Origin: JAGNKE01 sp965230245 | GTDB lineage: Bacteria > Pseudomonadota > Alphaproteobacteria > Micavibrionales > Micavibrionaceae | Direction of reading: 5' to 3' | DNA length: 64,000 bases | NCBI GenBank assembly: GCA_965230245.1 | Contig: OZ246000.1 | Span: 496,001-560,000, forward strand | Shown: one piece after another, positions 25,240-33,302 of the stretch | Position numbering within the stretch: the stretch's first letter is position 1 | Layout: every line of letters starts with the position of its first letter | Notes under the pieces: model-generated | Databases searched by the model: none | What the model was told of the DNA's origin: nothing | What the model saw: only the letters and a program-made list of their open reading frames with translations | Position numbers and translations under genes: made by a program

Positions 25240-26278
25240 ACCACTTCCCAAAAAAGCCCTAGACTTTATCCAGACCATCACGCCTGCGGAATTAGACTAC
25301 ATTGCAGATCGTTGGTACTTGTCTCACAGAGATAAGCAACATAACAGTCTAAAAAAAGCTATTTTTGAACAAGATGGTCGCCTGAAAAAGGATCAATACA
25401 TATATCCAGGCGAAATTCTTGATCTAGGAATTGAAGAACTCGAACTCGGTCATGAAAAAGAATTTTCAATATGTATGATATTGATAATCTACAATCGCCT
25501 AAAAACCGTGAGCGGGCAATCTGAAGAATATTTTTGGATCGATTTTAATAAGGACAAACACAAACTACCGCCCGAATACGCCGACTTGATCGAGGACTGC
25601 TTCCTCACCGATTTTGACAAAACCTGCATCTGCCTGACCAACGAACAAATGGCCGAAGCCGACCGCCTGACAATTGAATCCGGCATTCCGGGCTTCACAC
25701 TGATGCAAACCGCGGGACAAAAAGCCGCCGAAATCATCCTCGAACGCTATAAACCGCAAGATGCCCTCGTCCTCTGCGGCCCCGGCAATAACGGCGGCGA
25801 CGGGTTCATCGTGGCTGAAATTCTAAAAAACGGCGGCTGGAATATCACGCTCGCCTGTCTAGTGCCCTTAGAAAACCTGAAAGGTGACGCTGCAAAGGCC
25901 GCTGCACATTGGTCGGGCGAAATAGGGTCATTTGAAAACCTCTGGATTGACCCTGAGACATTTATCATCGACGCGGTCTTCGGCACAGGCTTTAAGGGGG
26001 AGTTCCGCCAGCCCGCAGAAACAGCTTTTGTCCAGATTAGTGTTCAAGAGAATTTCGTCGTCGCCATCGACATCCCGAGCGGTGTCAATGGCACGAGAGG
26101 ATCAACCGCTCAATGGACACCGTACGCCAAACACACAATCACCTTCTGCCGACCCAAATTCGGGCATTACCTGCCACCCGGAGAAGATCATTGCGGCCTT
26201 GTTGATGTTGTTGACATCGGAATCCCCGATGAATGCGTCAGACAAGCCATCAAAAACAAACCCAAAAACTGGGCTTGA
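25232..26278 (+). CDS. NAD(P)H-hydrate epimerase domain with an unknown N-terminal extension
   Basis: 348 residues from a GTG that overlaps the murA end. Residues about 133-340 form a YjeF_N domain: TNEQMAEADRLTIESGIPG, GPGNNGGDGFIVA, IDAVFGTGFKGEFR and VVAIDIPSGVNG. This domain epimerises damaged NAD(P)HX so that a dehydratase can repair it. The dehydratase (carbohydrate-kinase-like) domain usually fused behind it is missing. Residues 1-130 are a hydrophilic region that I do not recognise, and its DNA is more AT-rich than the epimerase part. Confidence 0.85.
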   Translation: MSKPLPKKALDFIQTITPAELDYIADRWYLSHRDKQHNSLKKAIFEQDGRLKKDQYIYPGEILDLGIEELELGHEKEFSICMILIIYNRLKTVSGQSEEYFWIDFNKDKHKLPPEYADLIEDCFLTDFDKTCICLTNEQMAEADRLTIESGIPGFTLMQTAGQKAAEIILERYKPQDALVLCGPGNNGGDGFIVAEILKNGGWNITLACLVPLENLKGDAAKAAAHWSGEIGSFENLWIDPETFIIDAVFGTGFKGEFRQPAETAFVQISVQENFVVAIDIPSGVNGTRGSTAQWTPYAKHTITFCRPKFGHYLPPGEDHCGLVDVVDIGIPDECVRQAIKNKPKNWA

Positions 26279-26360
26279 TTTTTAAGCCCCGAAGATTCAC
26301 GATGACGCAGTGCGGCAAATTTTCTTGCCGTTTACTCCAAGACGCGTTAAGCCTACCGCC

Positions 26361-27029
26361 ATGAACACTGCAAACACATCAAACAACGGCAAATTCATCC
26401 TCGCACTGCCAAAGGGGCGCATTCTTGAGGAAGTCCAGCCGATCCTGCAAAAATGCAATATCGTCCCTGAAGACGATTTTTTCAGCGAAAAAAGCCGTAA
26501 ACTTCGCTTTGCAACAAATCATGATAATCTGGATATTATACGCGTCCGCGCCTTTGATGTCGCAACCTTCGTGGCTTATGGCGGCGCACAGTTAGGTGTC
26601 GTGGGCAGTGACGCACTCGAAGAATTCAATTATTCAGAAATCTATGCACCGCTGGATTTGAACATCGGCCATTGCCGCCTGTCGGTTGCCATGCCCAAAG
26701 AAGATATGAAAAAGGAAGACCCCGCCAAATGGTCGCATATCCGTGTTGCAACAAAATACCCGTCCCTGACGGCCAGACACTTCGCAAAAAGAGGCGTTCA
26801 GGCCGAATGTATCAAGTTGAACGGCGCGATGGAGATTGCACCGGCTTTGGGCCTCGTGCGCCGCATCGTGGATCTCGTCTCGACAGGTTCAACGTTGAAA
26901 GCCAACAACCTTGTCGAGGTAGAAAAGATACTAGACGTATCGTCTAGGCTTATCGTCAGCCGCAGCGCATATAAAACCTCGCCCGAAATCATCAAGAAGT
27001 ATATAGACACCTTCAGCAAAGCCATTTGA
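26361..27029 (+). CDS. hisG: ATP phosphoribosyltransferase, short form
   Basis: 222 residues; first enzyme of histidine biosynthesis. The family signatures LALPKGRILEEV, VGSDALEEFN and the PRPP-binding DLVSTGSTLKANNL are present. The length is that of the short type (HisGS), which has no C-terminal regulatory domain and normally works with HisZ; no hisZ is visible. The ATG at 26361 is chosen over an open upstream extension of 17 codons without HisG character. hisD, often next in line in Alphaproteobacteria, is not here. Confidence 0.93.
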   Translation: MNTANTSNNGKFILALPKGRILEEVQPILQKCNIVPEDDFFSEKSRKLRFATNHDNLDIIRVRAFDVATFVAYGGAQLGVVGSDALEEFNYSEIYAPLDLNIGHCRLSVAMPKEDMKKEDPAKWSHIRVATKYPSLTARHFAKRGVQAECIKLNGAMEIAPALGLVRRIVDLVSTGSTLKANNLVEVEKILDVSSRLIVSRSAYKTSPEIIKKYIDTFSKAI

Positions 27030-27057
27030 CCAATTTAGCCAAAAGGTTGTTTTTACA

Positions 27058-27552
27058 ATGAAAACAACATCAAAAAGCAAAATACAAAGTATTAACCTCA
27101 GAGAACCGAAAGACTCGACGTCTTCCGTGCTGACCAGGCGCGATCGCGATACGGCACTGCACGATTTGATTATTGAAAATGTTTTCCAGCCTATCGACGA
27201 CAATAACGGCCCCTATCACATCGAGCTGTCAATCGAGGACAACCGCCTGATCTTCCGAATAACCGATGAAACGGGTCATGACCTGTCAACGTTGGTCCTA
27301 TCGTTGAAACCTTACCGCCGTTTGATCAAGGATTACTTTATAATCGTCAGCAGTTACGACGAAGCCGTCCGCGATGGCAAGCCTTCACGCATCGAAGCCA
27401 TCGACATGGGACGACGCGGCCTCCATAACGAAGGCGCAGAACTCCTCATGGAAAGACTGGAGGATAAAATTTATATGGATATGAACACCGCCCGCCGCAT
27501 TTTCACGCTGATTTGTGTGCTGCACAATGATAAAGCGTTGGTATGGCGCTAA
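27058..27552 (+). CDS. UPF0262 family protein
   Basis: 164 residues. The family is confined largely to Alphaproteobacteria and has no known function. The recognisable core includes LTRRDRDTALHDLIIENVF, LVLSLKPYRRLIKDYF and EAIDMGRRGLHNEGAELL. It lies 28 bases after hisG and before infA, its usual place. Soluble, no signal. Confidence 0.88.
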   Translation: MKTTSKSKIQSINLREPKDSTSSVLTRRDRDTALHDLIIENVFQPIDDNNGPYHIELSIEDNRLIFRITDETGHDLSTLVLSLKPYRRLIKDYFIIVSSYDEAVRDGKPSRIEAIDMGRRGLHNEGAELLMERLEDKIYMDMNTARRIFTLICVLHNDKALVWR

Positions 27553-27688
27553 ACAGGTGCAAAATGTTGCAAAATGCCCCACATTTTCTATCGATCCACG
27601 GATTTAGGCAAAAAATCACGTTGCTTTTTATGGGGAACTGGGTGTAAAACGTAACCACTTGTAAACAAATAGGTTTTAAAATTACGGC

Positions 27689-27907
27689 ATGGCTAAAGAA
27701 GATTTAATCGAATTCAAAGGTGTAGTGACAGAGATTCTCCCGAACGCAATGTTCAGGGTCAAGCTGGAAAATGACCACATCGTTCTCGCACACACCGCCG
27801 GAAAAATGCGTAAAAACCGTATCCGTGTTTTACAAGGTGACACGGTCGTTGTTGAAATGACACCGTACGACCTGACCAAAGGCCGCATTATTTACCGTGA
27901 AAAATAA
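27689..27907 (+). CDS. infA: Translation initiation factor IF-1
   Basis: 72 residues, the standard length: MAKEDLIEFKGVVTEILPNA, FRVKLENDH and the C-terminal PYDLTKGRIIYRE of the OB fold. It binds the ribosomal A site during initiation. It overlaps the maf start by 11 bases. Confidence 0.97.
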   Translation: MAKEDLIEFKGVVTEILPNAMFRVKLENDHIVLAHTAGKMRKNRIRVLQGDTVVVEMTPYDLTKGRIIYREK

Positions 27908-28475
27908 GCTGATACTGGCGTCGGCATCACCCCGCCGCCTTCAACTTCTTGAACAAATCGGCATCAAACCTGATGGTGTCATCCCCGCAGACATCGACGA
28001 AACCCCTCTTGCGAGCGAACTACCAAAAGATCACGCCCTTCGCCTCTCGCAAGGCAAGGCTGAAAAAATTGCAGCCAAACATAAGAGCCGCTTTATTCTT
28101 GCCGCCGATACGGTTGTTGCCTGCGGTCGCCGTATCCTGCCTAAAACAGAAAATGAAAACGACGCAAAAGACTGCCTGAAACTGCTCTCAGGCCGCCGCC
28201 ATCACGTTTACGGCGGAATATGCGTCATCACTCCGGATGGCAAAACGATAACCCGCGTCTGCGATACGGTCGTAAAATTCAAAACCCTGACGGATCAAGA
28301 TATCCGCGAATACCTCAAATCCGGCCAGTGGAACGGCGTGGCTGGTGGGTACGCTATTCAGGGCCTGGCTGCATCATACATCTCTTTCCTGCAAGGATCA
28401 TATTCGAATGTGGTTGGGCTATCGCTTTATGATACAATGCAAATTCTGCGTGGTAACGGTTTCTTTTCACACTAG
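27897..28475 (+). CDS. maf: Maf-like nucleoside triphosphate pyrophosphatase
   Basis: 192 residues from a GTG overlapping infA. Family motifs: LASASPRRLQLLEQIG, the catalytic ADTVVACG, SGRRHHVYGG and YAIQGLAASYI. Maf proteins hydrolyse non-canonical or methylated dTTP/UTP to monophosphates. The position infA-maf-rng is typical for the class. Confidence 0.93.
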   Translation: MKNKLILASASPRRLQLLEQIGIKPDGVIPADIDETPLASELPKDHALRLSQGKAEKIAAKHKSRFILAADTVVACGRRILPKTENENDAKDCLKLLSGRRHHVYGGICVITPDGKTITRVCDTVVKFKTLTDQDIREYLKSGQWNGVAGGYAIQGLAASYISFLQGSYSNVVGLSLYDTMQILRGNGFFSH

Positions 28476-28514
28476 CTGTATAATTCTCTGCAGCACCCCT
28501 TTTAGGAGCAGAAA

Positions 28515-29747
28515 TTGGATATTTTAATCGAAGAATATCAGGGTCGTATCTGGGCCGCTGCCCTCAACAGAGGCCGCCTCGACGGCATGGAAGTCGATCC
28601 TGCTCACGAAGCCGTCCGTTGGGGCTCGATCTACTGGGCAAAGGTCAGCCGCATAGACGCAGCTCTGGACGCCGCATTTCTCGATCTGGACGGAAATTTC
28701 GAAGGAATTCTCTTTAACAAGGACATCCGCACCCGGGACAAAGACGGAAAACCCGTCAAAGGTGGCGACAAAGCCATCGGTAAAGTCCTGAAGCCCGGTG
28801 ATATGCTGGCCGTGCAGGCCAAAAGCGCATATCTGCCGCGCACCCATGACTTCGAGGTCGCCCCCGAACTCAAAAACGCGCAAATGAGCATGGACATCAC
28901 CATCCCTGGCCGTTACCTCATATATGCCCCGATGATGGACAAGAACCAGATTTCCCAGCGTATCCGCGGCAAAAAACTGCGCGAAAAACTTAAAGTGATG
29001 CTCAATGACCTGGATACGATGAAGGGCTTGATCCTTCGCGCCTCTGCAGCCAGCCTGCAAACCGATATTCTTTTACGTGAAGCCAAAATTTTGTACAGCA
29101 TTTGGGATCAAATACAGGAGTTTTTCAAGGATAAGGAGCCTGCACTGATCATGCTGGGCCCCGACTCTATTCAGCGCATACTAAGTGACAAAGCCACAGA
29201 GTCCCTTGAACGCATCGAAGTCGTCACTATGGATCATTATGATCAGGTCGAGGAATGGTGCTCTGTGTTTGCGCCCGATCTGGTCACAAAAATTCAGCCA
29301 ATAGAACTAGAGAACGCAACCCGCGATCTGGCACTATTTGAATATCGCGACATTCTGGGACAAATTGAAGCACTATTTCAGGAATATTTTCTGTTGCCCA
29401 ACGGCGGAAATCTGATTTTACAGGAAACTGCCGCCCTGACCGCAATAGATATTAATTCCGGCGGAGATAAACGCTCACGACTGAATATCAACATCGAAGC
29501 GGCCAAAGAGATTGCTCGACAGATACGCCTGCGCAATCTCGGCGGTATTATCATGATCGATTTTCTGAAATTGCGCACAAAAAAAGAACAGAAAAGCTTA
29601 ATGACAACTCTGGAAAAAGTGTTCCAAGATGACCCGTGTACGGTACAAATACATGGCATGACAAATCTTGGCTTGATGGAAATCACGCGAAAACGGCGAA
29701 CGCCTCCTCTTTACGAACGGCTTGAAGGCGTAGAAATTTCAGAATAA
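28515..29747 (+). CDS. rng: Ribonuclease E/G family protein
   Basis: 410 residues from a TTG placed after AGGAG at good spacing. An S1 domain (about 35-115) with GSIYWAKVSRIDAALDAAF is followed by the RNase E/G catalytic core: AIDINSGGD (about residue 313) and GGIIMIDFLK carry the two metal Asp residues, and MEITRKRRTPPL closes the domain. It lacks the C-terminal CPxC zinc-link and the long scaffold tail of RNase E, so it resembles a short RNase G. yacG, often found between rng and tRNA-Phe in related genomes, is absent. Confidence 0.92.
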   Translation: MDILIEEYQGRIWAAALNRGRLDGMEVDPAHEAVRWGSIYWAKVSRIDAALDAAFLDLDGNFEGILFNKDIRTRDKDGKPVKGGDKAIGKVLKPGDMLAVQAKSAYLPRTHDFEVAPELKNAQMSMDITIPGRYLIYAPMMDKNQISQRIRGKKLREKLKVMLNDLDTMKGLILRASAASLQTDILLREAKILYSIWDQIQEFFKDKEPALIMLGPDSIQRILSDKATESLERIEVVTMDHYDQVEEWCSVFAPDLVTKIQPIELENATRDLALFEYRDILGQIEALFQEYFLLPNGGNLILQETAALTAIDINSGGDKRSRLNINIEAAKEIARQIRLRNLGGIIMIDFLKLRTKKEQKSLMTTLEKVFQDDPCTVQIHGMTNLGLMEITRKRRTPPLYERLEGVEISE

Positions 29748-29831
29748 AGTCTCTTAGCTCCAAAAGAACCTTTACAGCCATCCAAACATCTTTTATAAGC
29801 GCTATTCTAACCCTTTTGATGGTTATCCTTC

Positions 29832-29906
29832 GCCCGGGTAGCTCAGGGGTAGAGCAGGGGACTGAAAATCCCCGTGTCGGTGGTTCGAATCCGCCCCCGG
29901 GCACCA
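29832..29906 (+). tRNA. tRNA-Phe (anticodon GAA)
   Basis: Cloverleaf with acceptor GCCCGGG/CCCGGGC, D-arm GCTC...GAGC, anticodon stem GGGGA/TCCCC with loop CTGAAAA (anticodon GAA), T-loop TTCGAAT, discriminator A and encoded CCA. It lies 84 bases after rng. Confidence 0.98.
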
Positions 29907-29913
29907 TTTCAGA

Positions 29914-30225
29914 TTATTGAGCACCCCATACATCATCATACATTGCACATCCGTCTTCAGGGTCTTTAAATTGTTGATCGTATGAAACGACATCTTTTTC
30001 CTCGGCTGCTTTAAAGATCCGCGCCGTAAAGAAAATACCTGTTAAGAAAGCAATGTGAATGATCATAGTCGGCCCGAAAACCATCATGGAACCTATCATG
30101 ATCGTAAATAGAAATGACCACATCCAGGACAGAACAACCATTAATTGGAAAGCTGTCTTGCGCTTTAAGTGACGCAAGGGATTATAGTCAGGGTTCATAA
30201 CGAACTTATAAAATTTATTAAACAT
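29914..30225 (-). CDS. Unrecognised small membrane protein
   Basis: 103 residues. A basic N-terminus (YNPLRHLKRKTAFQ) is followed by two long hydrophobic segments (about 27-46 and 49-70) and an acidic C-terminus of 30 residues. AAGGAGG lies at ideal distance before the ATG, so good expression is likely. No family is recognised. It lies convergent to tRNA-Phe, 7 bases away. Confidence 0.7.
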   Translation of the reverse strand: MFNKFYKFVMNPDYNPLRHLKRKTAFQLMVVLSWMWSFLFTIMIGSMMVFGPTMIIHIAFLTGIFFTARIFKAAEEKDVVSYDQQFKDPEDGCAMYDDVWGAQ

Positions 30226-30308
30226 GTTACCTCCTTTGTATAAGAGGTTAACAAACCGCCCTGTTCTCTTAATTACGATTATATTACAATTATTTAATCT
30301 AATTGAGG

Positions 30309-31247
30309 CTACATTTCATAAGAATCCAGCTCTGCCTCGGCACCAACAGCCGCCGCAACATGCGCATCAACCAATTCAGCGCCCTCTTCCACAGGCGCAC
30401 GCCTTTGGAACTCCGACATCAGTAATATAAAATGGCTGTTCTCCGCATTCTCTACAGCATCCGCACCGCTGGCGATATAAGTAAAGACCTCCGAATTCGG
30501 CCCGCCCTGAGCAGCAGGATCGTCAAAAGTGGAACGCCCGACATCAAGCAACGCATGAACGCTCTGCACGGTCGGATAATCCATCATGTAATACGTAGTC
30601 TGGAATAACTCAGCACCCGACTTCCGGTCTTTCGCGGGTGAATTTAACATCAATTCCTTGGCTGTTTTAAGGTCACCCAAAGCCTCACGGACAGAATCGG
30701 TTCGGATTTCTCTGAAATCCATACGCATATCAAGCTTATCGAAAACCGCAATTTGCGCTTCCGTCATAGACACGCCGGCATCATCGAAATTCACGGCACG
30801 CCCCTCCGATGGTGAAACATATTCGCCAATTTCAACATCTTCGGGCAAGGCCGCTTTTAAAGGATCGACGGGAGCATTATGTTTGAACTCGTCCGTTTCG
30901 ATCATCACGATGCCCTGCCCCGTCTGCGCATCAAAAATCTCTAACTCGATGTTGCCCCCCGCAAGATAACTGTCGTAATCTCTGTGATTGCCGACAAACA
31001 TTGGGACATACTCGTCATGCTGACCACGTGCCATAACAACACGCGGACCACCCGGCGCATTGTTACCCAACACACGGAAGCTATATGCTTCCAAATCGAT
31101 TAATTTCTTGAATTTCGACGCAGGCACGCTGTCGGGATCTGCGATAAACTCTTCCAGCTTCTCAATGGCGCGATCACTAATAGACGCATACTTGCCTGTA
31201 AAGTCTTGCAGATGATCTGCGAAGCTTTTTGTAACGCGTAGTCTCAC
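30309..31247 (-). CDS. Protein with RelE/ParE-like N-terminal domain and unknown C-terminal domain
   Basis: 312 residues from a GTG. Residues 1-95 follow the RelE/ParE pattern: VTKSFADHLQDF, a helix RAIEKLEEFIADPDSVP, then KKL, YSFRVLGN, RVVMARG and VPMFVGNHRDYDSYL, matching the R-V-G / R-I-I / I-G-H-H-D-Y strands of the superfamily. The remaining 215 residues are acidic, helical and not recognised. RelE relatives are mRNA- or gyrase-directed toxins, but this one is three times the usual size, so a toxin role is inference. It lies 22 bases after the 31270 gene and is probably co-expressed with it. Confidence 0.7.
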   Translation of the reverse strand: MRLRVTKSFADHLQDFTGKYASISDRAIEKLEEFIADPDSVPASKFKKLIDLEAYSFRVLGNNAPGGPRVVMARGQHDEYVPMFVGNHRDYDSYLAGGNIELEIFDAQTGQGIVMIETDEFKHNAPVDPLKAALPEDVEIGEYVSPSEGRAVNFDDAGVSMTEAQIAVFDKLDMRMDFREIRTDSVREALGDLKTAKELMLNSPAKDRKSGAELFQTTYYMMDYPTVQSVHALLDVGRSTFDDPAAQGGPNSEVFTYIASGADAVENAENSHFILLMSEFQRRAPVEEGAELVDAHVAAAVGAEAELDSYEM

Positions 31248-31269
31248 ATTTCTTCAAGGACTTGGAAAT

Positions 31270-31725
31270 CTACATGACGGTATAATCGCCGTATCCTTCC
31301 TCTGGTCCCCCCTCCCCGGTTGAGTTGTTATTTTGTTGTCTGTTTTTGCTATTTTGAATCAGTTTATTCCATTCCTGATCATCCTGCAAATCTGCAAGCA
31401 CAAAAAGCAACAAAGTTTCTGCTTTTTCAGCATCTTGATCGTCCCCTGCGGCATAAAGCCTGTTCAAATCATCCTTCAAACGCTCTAATTCGGGAACAAG
31501 AGGCCGTGCCTCAAAGCCGGAAAAATCAGCCGCAGTATCATCCATATACGCCAACAAATCGTGACTTTGATTAAAAATACGCAGATATTCGCTCATCTCG
31601 CGGAATTCGTCTTCTTGCGTCATATACTGCTGCAAAAAATAAGCATATTCCTGCTGCGTATCATCATCCATCTGCGAAAGGATGGAAAACGTCTTGTCGC
31701 GCATCTCTGTAAATGATCTTAACAT
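31270..31725 (-). CDS. Unrecognised acidic helical protein upstream of the RelE-like gene
   Basis: 151 residues, no signal, almost entirely helical and strongly acidic. It starts MLRSFTEMRDKTFSILSQMD and has long amphipathic helices (about 1-45, 80-125). A Gln/Asn/Gly-rich tail (NRQQNNNSTGEGGPEEGYG) is disordered. The order small acidic protein first, RelE-like protein second resembles an antitoxin-toxin pair, but no DNA-binding domain is visible. No family is recognised. Confidence 0.6.
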   Translation of the reverse strand: MLRSFTEMRDKTFSILSQMDDDTQQEYAYFLQQYMTQEDEFREMSEYLRIFNQSHDLLAYMDDTAADFSGFEARPLVPELERLKDDLNRLYAAGDDQDAEKAETLLLFVLADLQDDQEWNKLIQNSKNRQQNNNSTGEGGPEEGYGDYTVM

Positions 31726-31796
31726 AAGGTATTCTATGCCTTTTGTATGACATAAAACAATGAATTATTATTTCCCAATGAAATAATTACTATCGT

Positions 31797-32522
31797 TTAA
31801 TTAACTTTAAACTTATATCGTGCGTCCTCAACATAAACAAAAGGAGGAACACGATTAATGTTGAATAGTTCATAGCCTTCGCGAAGGTTTTCCCAAAAAG
31901 AAAACCATTGATGGTTTTCATATTCTTTCATTTTTTCTTCGTTCATAATGAAAGGAAAGATATGTACAGGCACACTGTTTTGACCATATGCAAAGGCCCG
32001 TTCAACCAAAACATATATTTCCTCAATACCAGCATCTGTCATCGCATAACAACCTGCGGAAACACAAGACCCATGAACCATAAGAAAACTGCCTGTACGC
32101 CCTAATGCGCTGTCATAAGCATTAGGGAATCCCAAATTAAATGATAGATGATAGGAGCTATTGGGGTTTAAGAACGACTTGGATACAGAGTAAAAACCCT
32201 CTGGTGCTTGCCTATCCCCTTCTCTAAGTTTTGGCCCCAATTTTCCTGAATATGCACAGATAGGATAAGTTTTAAAACGGACGTACTGGCCGCTCTCTTG
32301 TTGAATCCAAACTTCAAGCAATCGCTCGAGCTTAAAAATTCTGATAAAGACCGGATCTCCGACTTTCAGATTTTTATCCCCTAAAATCTTCGATAAGTGA
32401 GCAACTTGACGCTCTCTGATCACGGAATACTCAATGGAACTTTTGTAAAGATAGACATACAAGAAGAACGAAATAGCCGCACAAAATATTAAAAGAAGTA
32501 ACAGCCGGAATTTAACGCGCAT
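31797..32522 (-). CDS. L,D-transpeptidase-fold protein of the YafK/DpaA type
   Basis: 241 residues with an N-terminal membrane helix (about 5-26) and a periplasmic YkuD domain. The catalytic motif is HGSCVSAGCYAMTD: His, then Ser and the nucleophile Cys. After the Cys the usual Arg is replaced (CYAM), as in E. coli YafK (DpaA), which detaches Braun lipoprotein from peptidoglycan instead of forming crosslinks. GDRQAPEGFYSV is the conserved substrate-side loop. It follows the HExxH protein at 32527 with a 4-base gap, so both probably act on the envelope together. Confidence 0.85.
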   Translation of the reverse strand: MRVKFRLLLLLIFCAAISFFLYVYLYKSSIEYSVIRERQVAHLSKILGDKNLKVGDPVFIRIFKLERLLEVWIQQESGQYVRFKTYPICAYSGKLGPKLREGDRQAPEGFYSVSKSFLNPNSSYHLSFNLGFPNAYDSALGRTGSFLMVHGSCVSAGCYAMTDAGIEEIYVLVERAFAYGQNSVPVHIFPFIMNEEKMKEYENHQWFSFWENLREGYELFNINRVPPFVYVEDARYKFKVN

Positions 32523-32526
32523 AATC

Positions 32527-33225
32527 TCACCATCTACAAGCCCGCCCTATTCGCCTGTACTCTTGAGGCGTATCGACGCGGCTCTGCAATTTATTAATCT
32601 CGTTCTCCGTATCGCGCATGGCAATCTTCAAAGACGCGTTGAGATAATCGCTCAAAGTCTGCCTCTTGTGATTCGATAAACTACTATCGTAAGGGCCAAA
32701 CCCCTCTTGACGGCCAAACGCACGAATACCGCCTTTTAGAGCCTCCTCGAAGGTAACAACATTCTTTTTAGATGTATCGCGGTTAATATGCACATGCCTC
32801 ATCTCGTGATCCATAATCACCTTGAAACGGCAACGGTCTGCCGCCGTACTCTTACTGATGTAAATAATCTGCTTAAGCTCTAAGGTCAGATCCAGCTTTT
32901 CGGGAATGAGGCAACTCTGCCCCGTAAAAGTCTTCATCTTCTCGTCAAATTGGAACTTAAAATTCGCATCCAGCAAAAACTCCGTAACACCGGGCGTAAA
33001 CGTCGCGCCGCCGCCGACAATCCGCCCGCCGTGATAATTGATGAATTTGCGTGTAATTTCCGCAGTAGACAACTCGGTGTTCAGTTCCGGATCAGGAGTC
33101 AAAAGCCTCACATTGACCGGCACTTCAATACTTTCGCTACAATCAATCTTGCTCATATCCGCTTGCTTCACAAAAAAAGCAACCGCAACCAGAATGATTA
33201 AAAGAACCGATAATCGGTTAATCAT
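32527..33225 (-). CDS. Putative periplasmic HExxH metalloprotease-like protein
   Basis: 232 residues with an N-terminal membrane helix (about 4-18). The middle contains DHEMRHVHINRD, an HExxH zinc-binding motif in a helix with two further His nearby. Four cysteines in the mature part (CSES, SCLIPE, DRCRF, GRACRW) could form disulfides. The C-terminal third is helical. I cannot name a family; a wall- or protein-degrading role is suggested by the motif and by the linked L,D-transpeptidase-fold gene. Confidence 0.7.
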   Translation of the reverse strand: MINRLSVLLIILVAVAFFVKQADMSKIDCSESIEVPVNVRLLTPDPELNTELSTAEITRKFINYHGGRIVGGGATFTPGVTEFLLDANFKFQFDEKMKTFTGQSCLIPEKLDLTLELKQIIYISKSTAADRCRFKVIMDHEMRHVHINRDTSKKNVVTFEEALKGGIRAFGRQEGFGPYDSSLSNHKRQTLSDYLNASLKIAMRDTENEINKLQSRVDTPQEYRRIGRACRW

Positions 33226-33302
33226 AGCTTACTCTGAATTATAATCTCGCAAATCCCACATTACTGATTTGATTCTTACGCCTGATACTTTATAAAAATG
33301 CC

